Assembly (NCBI GenBank): GCA_017853275.1
Contig: JAFMJV010000002.1
Span: forward strand, 100,888-144,790
From: Chloroflexota bacterium
GTDB taxonomy: Bacteria; Chloroflexota; Limnocylindria; Limnocylindrales; CSP1-4
DNA length: 43,903 nucleotides
Direction of reading: 5' to 3'
Below the pieces are notes generated by a model, which saw only the letters and a program-made list of their open reading frames with translations, made no database searches and had not been told where the DNA came from. How positions within the stretch are numbered: the stretch's first letter is position 1; each line of letters opens with the position of its first letter. This document shows positions 18,551 to 26,578 of the stretch, in pieces. A program made the translations under genes and the position numbers.

Positions 18551-19423
18551 ATGTTCGCCTGGCTCCGGCGCCACCCCTCCGCCACCGCCTACCTGCTCCT
18601 CGCGCCGGGGATCCTCTACCTCGCCCTCTTCTACGTCTGGCCCACCGTCGGGATGTTCCTCGTCTCGCTCGAGACCGGGACGATCCAGACGGGCTATACG
18701 CAGTCCTGGAACTTCGGCGTCTACCCCCAGGTGCTCGGTGAGTACTGGGGCGACTTCCTGAACTCGATCCTCTACGGCGGCGCCGCCACGCTCGCGACCT
18801 TCGCGATCGGGTTCCCGCTCGCGTGGTTCGTCGCCTTCCGGGGCGGGCGCTACAAGACGCTCCTCCTCTTCCTCATCATCGCGCCCTTCTTCACCAGCTT
18901 CATCCTGCGCACGATCAGCTGGAAGATCATCCTCGCGGACAACGGCTTCCTCCTCGGGACGCTCAAGGACCTCGGGCTCCTCCCCGACGAGACGCGCATC
19001 CTGGCCACGCCGGTCGCGGTGATCGCCGGGATCACCTACAACTTCCTCCCCTTCATGACCCTCCCCCTCTACGTGGCGCTGGAGAAGATCCCGCCGAGCG
19101 TTCTCGAGGCAGCCCAGGACCTCTATGCGGACCCGCTCTCTCGCCTGCGGCGCGTCACGCTCCCGCTCGCGATGCCGGGCGTCATCGCGGGATCCCTCCT
19201 CACCTTCATCCCCGCGGTCGGTGACTTCGTCAACGCGGAGCTGCTCGGGAACCCCCGCACGACGATGATCGGGAACGTCATCCAGGCGCGCTTCCTCAAG
19301 GTGAGCGACTACCCCACGGGAGCCGCCCTCGCCTTCATCCTCATGGCCGCGATCCTCACCGGCGTCCTCGTCTACGCGCGCCTCGCGGGGACCGAGGAGC
19401 TCTACGGGGCGCGCGCAGGATGA
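18551..19423 (+). CDS. potB: Polyamine ABC transporter permease PotB
   Basis: First inner-membrane subunit of the importer. It is 290 residues with six predicted membrane helices. The N-terminal cytoplasmic MFAWLRRHPS leads directly into ATAYLLLAPGILYLALFYVWP. The conserved ABC permease EAA loop is seen as LEAAQDLYADPLSRLRRVTLPLAMPGVIAG (about residues 183-212, with EAA and the trailing G), which docks to PotA. Motif FTSFILRTISWKIIL matches PotB. It follows potD by about 23 bp with GGAGG before the ATG, and its end overlaps potC by ATGA. Confidence 0.93.
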   Translation: MFAWLRRHPSATAYLLLAPGILYLALFYVWPTVGMFLVSLETGTIQTGYTQSWNFGVYPQVLGEYWGDFLNSILYGGAATLATFAIGFPLAWFVAFRGGRYKTLLLFLIIAPFFTSFILRTISWKIILADNGFLLGTLKDLGLLPDETRILATPVAVIAGITYNFLPFMTLPLYVALEKIPPSVLEAAQDLYADPLSRLRRVTLPLAMPGVIAGSLLTFIPAVGDFVNAELLGNPRTTMIGNVIQARFLKVSDYPTGAALAFILMAAILTGVLVYARLAGTEELYGARAG

Positions 19424-20277
19424 GCGCCGCCGCTCGGCCCCCCTTCCGCCTCCGGCGCCGGATCGGCCGCTGGGTCCTCCCGATCTACGCGGCCTTCGCG
19501 ATCACCTTCCTGACCCTCCCGGTCATCGTGATGATCATCTTCTCGTTCAACTCGCCCGCCGGGCGCTCCAACCTCACCTGGCGCGAGCTCTCGATCGATG
19601 CCTGGCTGGACCCGCTCGGGAGGCCGGGGCTTGCGGAAGCGGTGACGACGAGCGTCCTCATCGCGCTCCTGACCACGATCATCGCGACCGCCCTCGGCGT
19701 CCTCATCGCGCTCGCCCTCGTGCGCCACACCTTCCGCGGCAAGGGGATCGCGAACCTCCTCATCTTCCTGCCGATGTCCACGCCCGAGATCGTCCTCGGC
19801 ACCTCGCTCCTCACCCTCTTCATCGGGTCGGTCGGCTGGACCTTCCTGCCGCCGGGGGTCCTCTACCCGCTCGGCTTTCCCACGATCCTCATCGCCCACG
19901 TGATGTTCTCGATCAGCTTCGTCGTGGTCACGATGCGCGCCCGCCTGGCGGGCTTCCCGCGCCACCTGGAGGAGGCGGCGATGGACCTCTACGCGAACGA
20001 GTGGAGCACCTTCTGGCGCGTCACCTTCCCGCTCATCCTCCCCGGCGTCCTCGCGGCCGCGATGCTCGCCTTCAGCCTCTCGATCGACGACTACGTGATC
20101 ACCACCTTCACCTCCGGCCAGACGAAGACCTTCCCGATCTACATCTTCGGCGCGCAGCAGCGCGGGATCCCCGTCCAGGTGAACGTGATCGGGACGATGA
20201 TCTTCCTCGTCGCGGTCGGCTTCGTCGCCCTCTCCACCTTCCTCGGGCGGCGCCAGCAGAACGCGCCCGGACGCTGA
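19420..20277 (+). CDS. potC: Polyamine ABC transporter permease PotC
   Basis: Second membrane subunit of the polyamine importer, 285 residues. It has the expected VMIIFSFNSPAG signature near the N-terminus (about 40-52), PMSTPEIVLGTSLL (about 125-138), the EAA loop EEAAMDLYANEWSTFWRVTFPLILPGVLAA and SLSIDDYVITTFTSG, all typical of PotC. It begins inside the potB stop (ATGA), indicating coupled translation and equimolar permeases. It is the last gene of the operon; a strong hairpin follows 22 bp after the stop. Confidence 0.93.
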   Translation: MSAAARPPFRLRRRIGRWVLPIYAAFAITFLTLPVIVMIIFSFNSPAGRSNLTWRELSIDAWLDPLGRPGLAEAVTTSVLIALLTTIIATALGVLIALALVRHTFRGKGIANLLIFLPMSTPEIVLGTSLLTLFIGSVGWTFLPPGVLYPLGFPTILIAHVMFSISFVVVTMRARLAGFPRHLEEAAMDLYANEWSTFWRVTFPLILPGVLAAAMLAFSLSIDDYVITTFTSGQTKTFPIYIFGAQQRGIPVQVNVIGTMIFLVAVGFVALSTFLGRRQQNAPGR

Positions 20278-20299
20278 GCCCCCACTCGTCCGAAACGCC

Positions 20300-20327
20300 G
20301 CAGGCCCGCCGTCGCCGGCGGGCCTGC
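20300..20327. terminator. GC hairpin ending the polyamine operon
   Basis: 12-bp perfect stem: 20300-20311 (GCAGGCCCGCCG) with 20316-20327 (CGGCGGGCCTGC), loop TCGC. It sits between potC and the convergent aldolase gene, with no T-run. Confidence 0.7.
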
Positions 20328-20364
20328 TCGCATCCGGTGGTGCCGCCCTGGCGGCAGGGCTCGC

Positions 20365-21765
20365 TCAGCCGGCGAGCGAGGCAGGGAGCGGCCGGTGGCG
20401 GGCCGGCGCCGTCACGTGGCGCTCCACGAGCTCCCGCGTGCCGGTCACGTTGAGCTGCTCGAGGAGGAAGGCGATCTTCCTCTCCTGGTCCGCGACGATC
20501 GCATCCTTCTCCGGGAGGTCCCACAGGACGCGCTTGAGCGGGCCGAGCGCCTTCTTGCGGGTCTTGTAGACGAACTGCGAGTCCGTCTCGCCGGCGGACC
20601 GCTCGTCCGCGGCGTTCTCCCGGCACCAGGCGTCCACCTCGGCGTGGAGGGCGGCGGGGAAGAGCGGGTGGTCGTAGAGGGCGTTCTGGAAGCCCGTGGC
20701 GAGGTGGATCTCCGCGGTCTCCACGGCCGGGAAGCGGTGGAAGAGCTCGTCCGGCAGGGTGGAGGCGCCGTGCTGCACCGCACCGGCGAGCCCGTAGGAG
20801 CGGCAGACGGCGGAGAGCCGCTCGAGGACCCCGAAGTCGAGCTTCACCTCGGCGACGCCGCCGCCCGGGAGCGGCACGCCACCGTGGGAGGTCCCGGTCT
20901 GGACGCTCACCTTGGAGAGGCCGGGGCGGCCCGCGCCGCCCCGCGCGTCGAACTCGCGCCGGAAGCCATCCAGGTAGGCGCGCAGCTCCTGCTCGTTCGA
21001 GTTCTGCTTGCCGACCTCGCCGATCTCCCCGCCGATCGAGACCTCGAGACCCTGGGCCTCGGCGGACCGGATGACCGCGGCGAGCTCCGCGGCGCGCGTG
21101 TAGTTCACCCGCTGCTCGAGATCCACGTTCGGCTGGGAGAGATCGACGAGCGTGGAGGAGTCGATGTCGATATTCCCGTAGCCCACGGCGAGGGCGTCGA
21201 GGGTCGCCTTGCGGAGCGCCTCGGCGACCGCATCCGGATCGGCCGCGTACTTCTTCGCGTTGAACTGGTAGTGATCGCCCTGGATGAAGACCGGGCCCTG
21301 CCAGCCGGCTGCGATGCAGCCGGCGAGGACGCTCGTGATGTACTCCGCGGGGCGCTGGAAGGTGTACTCCTGCTCGCTCCGCGCGAGCTCGAAGATGACC
21401 GTCCCGGAATCGATCCGCTGCGACGCGCGGCAGATCGCCGCGGCCATATCGAAGACCTGGGTGCGCAGGTTGATCGCCGGGACCGTGAACCCGCCGACCT
21501 CGCCGCGCCCGCGCGCCATGTAGAGGCCGTGGATCGAGGCCGAGGGCGAGCCGAGCACCTGGGAGGCCTCCCAGACGATCCAGCGCGCGGCCTCGATCGT
21601 GCCGGGGTCCGTGGAGAAGGTCGCGCTCCACGCCACATCCCGGATGCCGCCGGCGCGGAAGGCGGCGACATCGTCCACGACGAGTCGCCCGGCATCGATC
21701 CGCGCGATGCCCGAGAGAAAGCCGAGAAGCTCCGCCGTGCTGCCGGCGACACGCGGCTGGGTCAT
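20365..21765 (-). CDS. Divergent, extended class II (metal-dependent) aldolase family protein
   Basis: Belongs by motif to the class II fructose/tagatose-bisphosphate aldolases, which cleave a ketose bisphosphate using Zn2+. Likely catalytic and metal residues are recognisable: Asp164-His165 (in IQGDHYQ, where the family has HLDHG), Glu in GGEIGEVG (about 245-252), His294 (in GTSHGGVP) and His332 (in QHGAST). IHLATGFQNA corresponds to the INVDTD-type phosphate site. At 466 residues it is well over the usual 280-360, with a long N-terminal part and a helical C-terminal extension rich in Lys/Arg. The start MTQPRVAG has GGAGGTG just upstream; a minus-strand TACGAT at 21831-21836 is a -10 candidate. 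The exact substrate is unknown, and a role in glycolysis is plausible only if no canonical aldolase exists. Confidence 0.75.
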   Translation of the reverse strand: MTQPRVAGSTAELLGFLSGIARIDAGRLVVDDVAAFRAGGIRDVAWSATFSTDPGTIEAARWIVWEASQVLGSPSASIHGLYMARGRGEVGGFTVPAINLRTQVFDMAAAICRASQRIDSGTVIFELARSEQEYTFQRPAEYITSVLAGCIAAGWQGPVFIQGDHYQFNAKKYAADPDAVAEALRKATLDALAVGYGNIDIDSSTLVDLSQPNVDLEQRVNYTRAAELAAVIRSAEAQGLEVSIGGEIGEVGKQNSNEQELRAYLDGFRREFDARGGAGRPGLSKVSVQTGTSHGGVPLPGGGVAEVKLDFGVLERLSAVCRSYGLAGAVQHGASTLPDELFHRFPAVETAEIHLATGFQNALYDHPLFPAALHAEVDAWCRENAADERSAGETDSQFVYKTRKKALGPLKRVLWDLPEKDAIVADQERKIAFLLEQLNVTGTRELVERHVTAPARHRPLPASLAG

Positions 21766-21830
21766 CTTCCACCTCCGGTGGGCGGCCGCGTGGGGGCTGG
21801 TCCGCGGCGCTGCGTCTGCTGGTCCGTGGC

Positions 21831-21836
21831 ATCGTA
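21831..21836 (-). promoter_or_regulatory. -10 element candidate of the aldolase-family gene
   Basis: Minus-strand TACGAT lies 65 bp before the ATG. It has the same form as the TACGAT in front of the UPF0173 hydrolase gene. No clear -35 is seen. Confidence 0.4.
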
Positions 21837-21931
21837 GCGCCGAGCGCCGGAACGAGCCGCCGGGACCACGGGGAACCGGACGGCGGTCTGCAGCGTCCTG
21901 ACCCGCGTCCACCCCGCATCCGGAGGCACCC

Positions 21932-22735
21932 ATGACCACGACCCGCCGGCGTCCCGCCGCGCTCCTCGCCGCGACCCTCGCCCTCGGCGCCCTCGCCGCG
22001 CCGGCCCAGGCCACCGATCCCTCCCCGAGCCCCCTCCCCTTCCCCACCACGATCGAGGGGGCGGTCTGGCAGGCGATCCGGATCGCGGGCTCGGGTCTCC
22101 CCTGGATCGAGGTGCCGGCCGAGGTGCTCGCCACCTTCGAGCTCGCGGACGGGAACGCTGCCGGCAGCGGCGGCTGCAACCGCTGGTTCGCGCCCGCGAC
22201 GGTGGACGGGGAGACGATCGACATCGGGGAGATCGGCTCCACGATGATGTACTGCGGAGATCCGGCCGGCCCCTTCGAGAGCGCCTACCTCGCCCATCTC
22301 GGCGAGGTGGCGCGCTGGTCGATCGCGGACGGGATCCTCACCCTCGCGGATGCGGACGGCCTGGCGCGGATCGAGCTTGCCCCGCGCCCGGACACCGTGC
22401 TCGAGGGGACCACGTGGATCCTCACGGGGCTCCACGAGGGGGATGCGGTCGTCTCCGCGGTCACGGAGCCGCCGGTCACCCTCGCGCTCGTCGATGGGAC
22501 GGCATCCGGCTTCGCGGGCTGCAACCAGTGGACCGCCGGCTACACCCTCGCGGACGCCTCGCTCGTCCTCGGCCCGGTCGCCACCACGCGGATGGCGTGC
22601 GAGGGCCGGATGGAGGCGGAGGCCGCCTGGGTCGCGCTCCTCGGCGCCGTCGCGGGCTGGGAGGTCACGGGGACGACGCTCACCCTTCTCGATGCGGCGG
22701 GCGCCCCCCTCGCCACGCTCGAAGCAGCCGTCTGA
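21932..22735 (+). CDS. Secreted protein with two META (HslJ-like) domains
   Basis: A signal peptide covers about residues 1-28 (MTTTRRR, an Ala/Leu-rich core, cleavage near AQA-TD). Two META/DUF306 domains follow. The first has GGCNRWFAPATVDGETIDIG and a later MMYC (about 72-113); the second has AGCNQWTAGYTLADASLVLG and TRMAC (about 193-225). Each GCN-to-C pair could form the disulfide seen in HslJ-type domains. The length is 267. The family is linked to envelope stress and, in some organisms, novobiocin resistance, but no activity is known. GGAGG precedes the ATG. It is transcribed with or just ahead of the ABC operon, which has its own TAGACT -10. Confidence 0.85.
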   Translation: MTTTRRRPAALLAATLALGALAAPAQATDPSPSPLPFPTTIEGAVWQAIRIAGSGLPWIEVPAEVLATFELADGNAAGSGGCNRWFAPATVDGETIDIGEIGSTMMYCGDPAGPFESAYLAHLGEVARWSIADGILTLADADGLARIELAPRPDTVLEGTTWILTGLHEGDAVVSAVTEPPVTLALVDGTASGFAGCNQWTAGYTLADASLVLGPVATTRMACEGRMEAEAAWVALLGAVAGWEVTGTTLTLLDAAGAPLATLEAAV

Positions 22736-22754
22736 CGCGGCGGGGCGGCGGGTG

Positions 22755-22760
22755 TAGACT
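22755..22760 (+). promoter_or_regulatory. -10 element before the ABC exporter / GNAT operon
   Basis: TAGACT, identical to the cinA -10 hexamer, lies 20 bp after the META gene stop and about 75 bp before the GTG of the next gene. GAGAGAGG follows at about 22784-22791. Confidence 0.45.
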
Positions 22761-22835
22761 CCGCCGCCCCCCGCCCTTCCCCGAGAGAGGCCCCCGATCG
22801 ACGCACGCACCGACCACCCCGATCTCCCCGCGCTC

Positions 22836-23555
22836 GTGACCGGCGGCGTGCTCGATGGCGAGCTCGCCGCCCTCGCGTGGCTCCTCGTGGAGGACGGCGT
22901 GCCGCTCATCGTCGCCGGTCCGGTCCCCCGCGCGGTCCGTGCCGGGATCGCGACGGCCCTCCTGGATGCCGTCCCCGAGCGCCCCTGGGTCGTCCTGGAC
23001 GCCGAGGACGCGCCGCCGGACCTGGACCAGCTCGCCGCCACGATCCGCGGCGGGGTGACCCCCGCGCTCCTCGCCCGGGATGGCTCCCTCCGGGACCTTC
23101 TCGAGCGGCTCACGGAGGGCCCGGCCGCGCTCCCCGAGGATGCCATCCGGCGCCTCGGCCTTGTCCTCATCCTCGGTGAGCGTGCGGGCGTCGTCCGCGT
23201 GGAGGCCGCCCACTACCTGCGTCCCACGGAGCGCGACGCGAACGGCCACCTCCAGCGCCGGCCGCCGGCCGTCCTCGCGACCCGCGACCCGGGGAGCGGC
23301 CTCCTCGAGCACTTCGCGTGGGGGATCGCGGGCGAGCTCGGCGACCGGGTCGACCGGAGCCAGGCGGACCTCGAGGAGCGCCAGGAGGATCGTGCCCGCA
23401 CCCTCGCCGCGGTCGCCGGCCTGGCCCCGGCCGAGCGACCGGCGGCGCTCGCCGCCGCCCGGGCCGCCGAGCCGGAGCGCCGCCACGCGCCGCGCGAGCA
23501 TCCGGAACGGCCCGCCGCGCCGCGCAGCCCGCTCACGGACCCGCACCTCCACTGA
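22836..23555 (+). CDS. Uncharacterised protein, possibly a degenerate VirB11/GspE-like ATPase
   Basis: I do not recognise a named family. The order of segments resembles secretion-type hexameric ATPases: LVTGGVLDGELAALAWLLVEDGV, then PLIVAGPVPRAVRAGIATALL where those enzymes have a Walker A loop, then RPWVVLDAEDAP and RLGLVLILGE. The glycine-lysine of the P-loop is absent, so ATP hydrolysis is unlikely. The middle has HYLRPTERDANGHLQRRPPAVLATRD and EHFAWGI; the C-terminal 70 residues are charged, Ala/Arg-rich and low-complexity. The start is GTG 22836, but the reading frame upstream to 22797 also looks coding. Its stop overlaps the next gene's ATG (TGATG), so it belongs to the ABC operon. Confidence 0.6.
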   Translation: MTGGVLDGELAALAWLLVEDGVPLIVAGPVPRAVRAGIATALLDAVPERPWVVLDAEDAPPDLDQLAATIRGGVTPALLARDGSLRDLLERLTEGPAALPEDAIRRLGLVLILGERAGVVRVEAAHYLRPTERDANGHLQRRPPAVLATRDPGSGLLEHFAWGIAGELGDRVDRSQADLEERQEDRARTLAAVAGLAPAERPAALAAARAAEPERRHAPREHPERPAAPRSPLTDPHLH

Positions 23556-24376
23556 TGCCCGCCGCCCTTCCGCCCGCCCTCCTCGCCGACCACGTCACGA
23601 AACGCTTCCAGGTCGGTCGCCGCAAGCCGCCCGTCATCGCCGTGGACGACGTCTCGCTGCGCATCGAGCGCGGCGAGGTCTATGGGATCCTCGGCGCGAA
23701 CGGGGGCGGCAAGTCGACGCTCATCCGCCTCTTCAGCACGCTCCTCACCCTCGATTCAGGGACGGTCGAGGTCTTCGGGCACGACATCGAGCGCGACGAG
23801 ATGGCGGTGAAGCGCCATATCAACCGCGTCTCCGTGGACGCTGCCTTCTTCAAGAAGCTCTCCCCGGCGGAGAACCTCGCCTACGCCGCGCGCCTCTACG
23901 GGCTGGAGGTGGGCGCCGCCCGCCGGGAGGCGGTCCGGATCCTCGCCCGGCTGGGGATCGCGGAGTCGCGGCTCGGCCGGCCGCTCGAGCAGATGAGCCG
24001 GGGGATGCAGCAGAAGGTGGCGATCGCCCGTGCGATCCTCACCAGCCCGTCGCTCCTCCTCCTGGACGAGCCGACGACCGGCCTCGACCCGCGCTCGCGG
24101 CTCGACGTCCAGTCCTACGTGGAGGAGCTCCGCCGCAGCCACGAGATCACGGTCATCCTCACGACCCACGACCTCGCGGAGGCGGAGCGCCTGTGCGACC
24201 GGATCGGGATCCTCGATCGCGGCCGGCTCGTGGCCGAGGGGACGCCTGCCGAGCTGCGCATGCGGGTGGCCGCCGAGAAGGGCCTCCCGCCGACGATGGA
24301 ATCGGTCTTCATGGCCTACACCGGCCGCTCCCTCGACGAGGATGTCGAGGAGGGCGAGGCGGAGGAGCCCGGATGA
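23555..24376 (+). CDS. ABC transporter ATP-binding protein (DrrA-like exporter)
   Basis: Nucleotide-binding subunit for the downstream ABC-2 permease. Walker A is GANGGGKST (a slightly unusual Asn-Gly-Gly-Gly form). The signature is MSRGMQQKVAIARA, and Walker B LLLLDEPTTGLDP is followed by TTHDLAEAERLCDRIGIL. An insertion-free core is followed by a short acidic C-terminal tail (DEDVEEGEAEEPG). Length is 273. The ATG begins in the stop of the preceding gene and its own stop overlaps the permease start, so all three are likely made together. Family members export drugs, lipids or polysaccharides; the substrate here is unknown. Confidence 0.92.
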   Translation: MPAALPPALLADHVTKRFQVGRRKPPVIAVDDVSLRIERGEVYGILGANGGGKSTLIRLFSTLLTLDSGTVEVFGHDIERDEMAVKRHINRVSVDAAFFKKLSPAENLAYAARLYGLEVGAARREAVRILARLGIAESRLGRPLEQMSRGMQQKVAIARAILTSPSLLLLDEPTTGLDPRSRLDVQSYVEELRRSHEITVILTTHDLAEAERLCDRIGILDRGRLVAEGTPAELRMRVAAEKGLPPTMESVFMAYTGRSLDEDVEEGEAEEPG

Positions 24377-25197
24377 CCCCGCCGCCGCGCGCCGCCCGCT
24401 CCGCCTTCCGCCGCGAGGCGGGCGCGAGCGTCGCCTTCATCGCCCGAAACGTCCATCTCGTCCGCCGCTACTGGGGCTGGGAGATGGCCTTCATGGTCTA
24501 TGCCATCGCGGGGGCGATGTCGATCGCCCTCATCGGGCTGGACCAGGGCTCCCAGGAGCTCGTCTTCTCGCTGATGATCGGCGCGGTCTTCTGGAACTAC
24601 CTCTCCACCGTCTTCTCCGTCATCGCCGAGCAGATCGCCTGGGAGCGCTGGGAGGGGACGCTGGAGTACACGATGATGGCCCCGGTCCGGCGCCTCAGCC
24701 AGCTCCTCGGGTCCACCCTCTTCGCGGTCCTCTACGGGCTCCTCCACACGACCGTCGTCCTTCTCGCCCTCGTCCTCTTCTTCGGGCTCGACCTCTCCGG
24801 CGCGGACTTCGGGGCGGCCGCCGTCTTCATGATCGCGGGCTCCGCGTCCGTGGTGGGGATCGGGATGATGGCGGCGATCCTCCCCCTCATCTACGTGGAG
24901 CGCGGCTCCCAGATGACCTTCGTCCTCCAGTCGCTCCTCCTCCTCGTCAGCGGCGTCTACTACTCCGTGGAGATCCTCCCGGACTGGATGCAGGTCCTCG
25001 CCCGCTTCTCGCCCTTCACCTACGTCCTGGAAGGGGTGCGGCAGGCGCTCATCCACGGAACGCCGATCGACGCCCAGCTCGACCTCCTCTGGCCGCTCGT
25101 CGTCATGGCCGCGCTCTTCATCCCCCTCGGGATCCGCGTCTTCGGGGCCGCGGAGCGCTATGCCAAGCGGACCGGGAAGCTGAAGCGGGTCGGGTGA
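24373..25197 (+). CDS. ABC-2 type transporter permease
   Basis: Six-helix membrane partner of the preceding ATPase, 274 residues. It shows the N-terminal amphipathic cytoplasmic helix (FRREAGASVAFIARNVHLVRRYWG), the motif ERWEGTLEYTMMAPVRRLSQLLG (about 95-117) typical of ABC-2 permeases between helices 2 and 3, and the late YYSVEILPDWMQVLARFSPFTYVLEGVRQAL signature (about 198-228) that places it near polysaccharide/drug exporters such as those of the DrrB/TagG group. It overlaps both neighbours by 4 bp. Confidence 0.9.
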   Translation: MTPPPRAARSAFRREAGASVAFIARNVHLVRRYWGWEMAFMVYAIAGAMSIALIGLDQGSQELVFSLMIGAVFWNYLSTVFSVIAEQIAWERWEGTLEYTMMAPVRRLSQLLGSTLFAVLYGLLHTTVVLLALVLFFGLDLSGADFGAAAVFMIAGSASVVGIGMMAAILPLIYVERGSQMTFVLQSLLLLVSGVYYSVEILPDWMQVLARFSPFTYVLEGVRQALIHGTPIDAQLDLLWPLVVMAALFIPLGIRVFGAAERYAKRTGKLKRVG

Positions 25198-25937
25198 GCG
25201 CGGAGACCCCGGCGCCGCTCCTCACGGCCGCCGCGGCGAACCTCGCGGGCTGGCACGACCTCCAGCTCCGCGCGCTCGGCTGCCGGACCGAGCGGAACGC
25301 GGACTGGTGGTGGACGACGGACGACGCGCCGGGCCTCTACCTGCGGGCGATCGCCCTCCGCCCGGACGCGCCGCTGGCGGCCGTCACGGACCGGCTCCAC
25401 CCATCCGGCTGGTCCGGTATCTGCGACCCGTGGGCGATCCTGGATGCGGCGCCCGCGGGCTTCCTCCCGGACGGTGACCGGCCCTGGATGGCGCGGCCGG
25501 TGGCCCCCGTCGCCCCTGGCGCCCTGCCGGACGGCGTCTCGATCACCGCGGTCCACGACCCCTCCGAGCTCGTCGAGCACGAGCTCGCGGCGGCGCTCGG
25601 CTTCGGCGCCACGATCCCGGAGCCGGGTGCGTGGCACGGGCCGGCGATCCTCGGCGATCCGCGGCTCGGCATCTGGATCGCCCGTCGTGGCGGGGAGGCG
25701 GTGGGGACCGCGATGGCCTTCCGGGAGGCCGGCGTCCTCGGCGTCTATGCGATCTCCACCCTCCCCTCCCAGCGGCGCCGGGGGATCGGCGGCGCCCTGA
25801 CCCGGACCGCCGTCTCCTTCGACCCCTCGCTCCCCGCCGTCCTCCAGGCGAGCGAGATCGCGCTCCCGCTCTACGCGGCGATCGGGTTCCGCACGGAGGG
25901 GATCTTCCGGACCTGGGTCCGGGGGCCGCGCGGCTAG
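25194..25937 (+). CDS. GNAT family N-acetyltransferase
   Basis: Acetyl-CoA-dependent acetyltransferase, acceptor unknown. The N-terminal 120 residues are a degenerate first lobe, with a Trp-rich ADWWWTTDDAPGLYLRA segment. The C-terminal GNAT core has GTAMAFREAGVLGVYAISTLPSQRRRGIGGALT, in which QRRRGIGG is the acetyl-CoA pyrophosphate loop (motif A), and ends with LYAAIGFRTEGIFRTW (motif B). The length is 247. The start is GTG overlapping the permease stop (GTGA). Placement after an ABC exporter suggests modification of, or resistance to, the exported compound (inference). Its stop shares the palindrome CTAG with the convergent hydrolase gene. Confidence 0.85.
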   Translation: MSAETPAPLLTAAAANLAGWHDLQLRALGCRTERNADWWWTTDDAPGLYLRAIALRPDAPLAAVTDRLHPSGWSGICDPWAILDAAPAGFLPDGDRPWMARPVAPVAPGALPDGVSITAVHDPSELVEHELAAALGFGATIPEPGAWHGPAILGDPRLGIWIARRGGEAVGTAMAFREAGVLGVYAISTLPSQRRRGIGGALTRTAVSFDPSLPAVLQASEIALPLYAAIGFRTEGIFRTWVRGPRG

Positions 25938-26572
25938 CGGATCAGGCGCCGCTCCGCGGCGACGAGCTGCATCCAGGGGAGCTCACGGGCGATCGTCGTC
26001 CGCGGGCCGTGACCGGGGAGGACGGCGAGGTCCGCATCCAGGGTCGCGAGCCGGTCGAGCGAGGCGACCATCGCATCCGGGGAGCCGCCGGCGAGATCGA
26101 CCCGGCCCCAGCCCCCCGCGAAGAGCGTGTCCCCGGAGAAGAGGAGCCGTTCCTCGGGCGCAAGGAGGCAGACCGAGCCCTCGGTGTGGCCGGGCGTATG
26201 GAGGACCTCGAGCCGGATCGCCCCGAAGCGGATCTCGTCCCGCTCGGCGAGCTCCCGCGCCGGGACGGAGGGGACGATCGGGAAGGGCGCGAAGAGCGGG
26301 TCCGGGCTCTCCAGCCCGTGGCGGTCGAGCGCATGGACCGCGAGCTCCGCGCCGGTGGCCGCCACGACCGCGGCGTTGTCCCCGATATGGTCCCAGTGGC
26401 GATGCGTGCTCACGACGAGCCGGAGCGCCCAGCCGCGGGCGGCGAGCGCCTCGGTGAGCCAGGCCACGGACGGGGTGGCGGTATCGATCGCGATCGCCTC
26501 GCGGGTGGCGGGATCGCCGAGGACCCAGACGTTCGTGGCGACCGGGCCGGTGGCGCGATGCAGGAGCTCCAT
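25934..26572 (-). CDS. Metallo-beta-lactamase-fold hydrolase (glyoxalase II-like)
   Basis: Soluble di-metal hydrolase of 212 residues. The first metal motif is THRHWDH (56-62: His57, His59, Asp61, His62), followed by LHTPGHTEGS (His about 137), SGDTLFAGGWGR (metal-bridging Asp) and a final PGHGP. The short form without a C-terminal substrate domain is typical of the glyoxalase II/YcbL group, which may act on thioesters, but the substrate is not determinable. The start MELLHRATG is chosen because TATCCT lies exactly six bases upstream (leaderless pattern). The stop codon overlaps that of the GNAT gene on the other strand. Confidence 0.88.
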   Translation of the reverse strand: MELLHRATGPVATNVWVLGDPATREAIAIDTATPSVAWLTEALAARGWALRLVVSTHRHWDHIGDNAAVVAATGAELAVHALDRHGLESPDPLFAPFPIVPSVPARELAERDEIRFGAIRLEVLHTPGHTEGSVCLLAPEERLLFSGDTLFAGGWGRVDLAGGSPDAMVASLDRLATLDADLAVLPGHGPRTTIARELPWMQLVAAERRLIR

Positions 26573-26578
26573 CGGTCG

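Noticed and set aside
22797-22835. ATC at 22797 considered as a non-canonical start for the ATPase-like protein.
   Set aside because: The frame from 22797 to 22836 looks coding and GAGAGAGG lies ahead, but ATC initiation is too rare to call without mass-spectrometric or 5'-end evidence.
20108-23170. Minus-strand open frame of 1020 codons across potC, the aldolase gene, the META gene and beyond.
   Set aside because: It runs antisense or out of frame through several well-supported genes and is Arg/Pro/Gly-biased low-complexity sequence.
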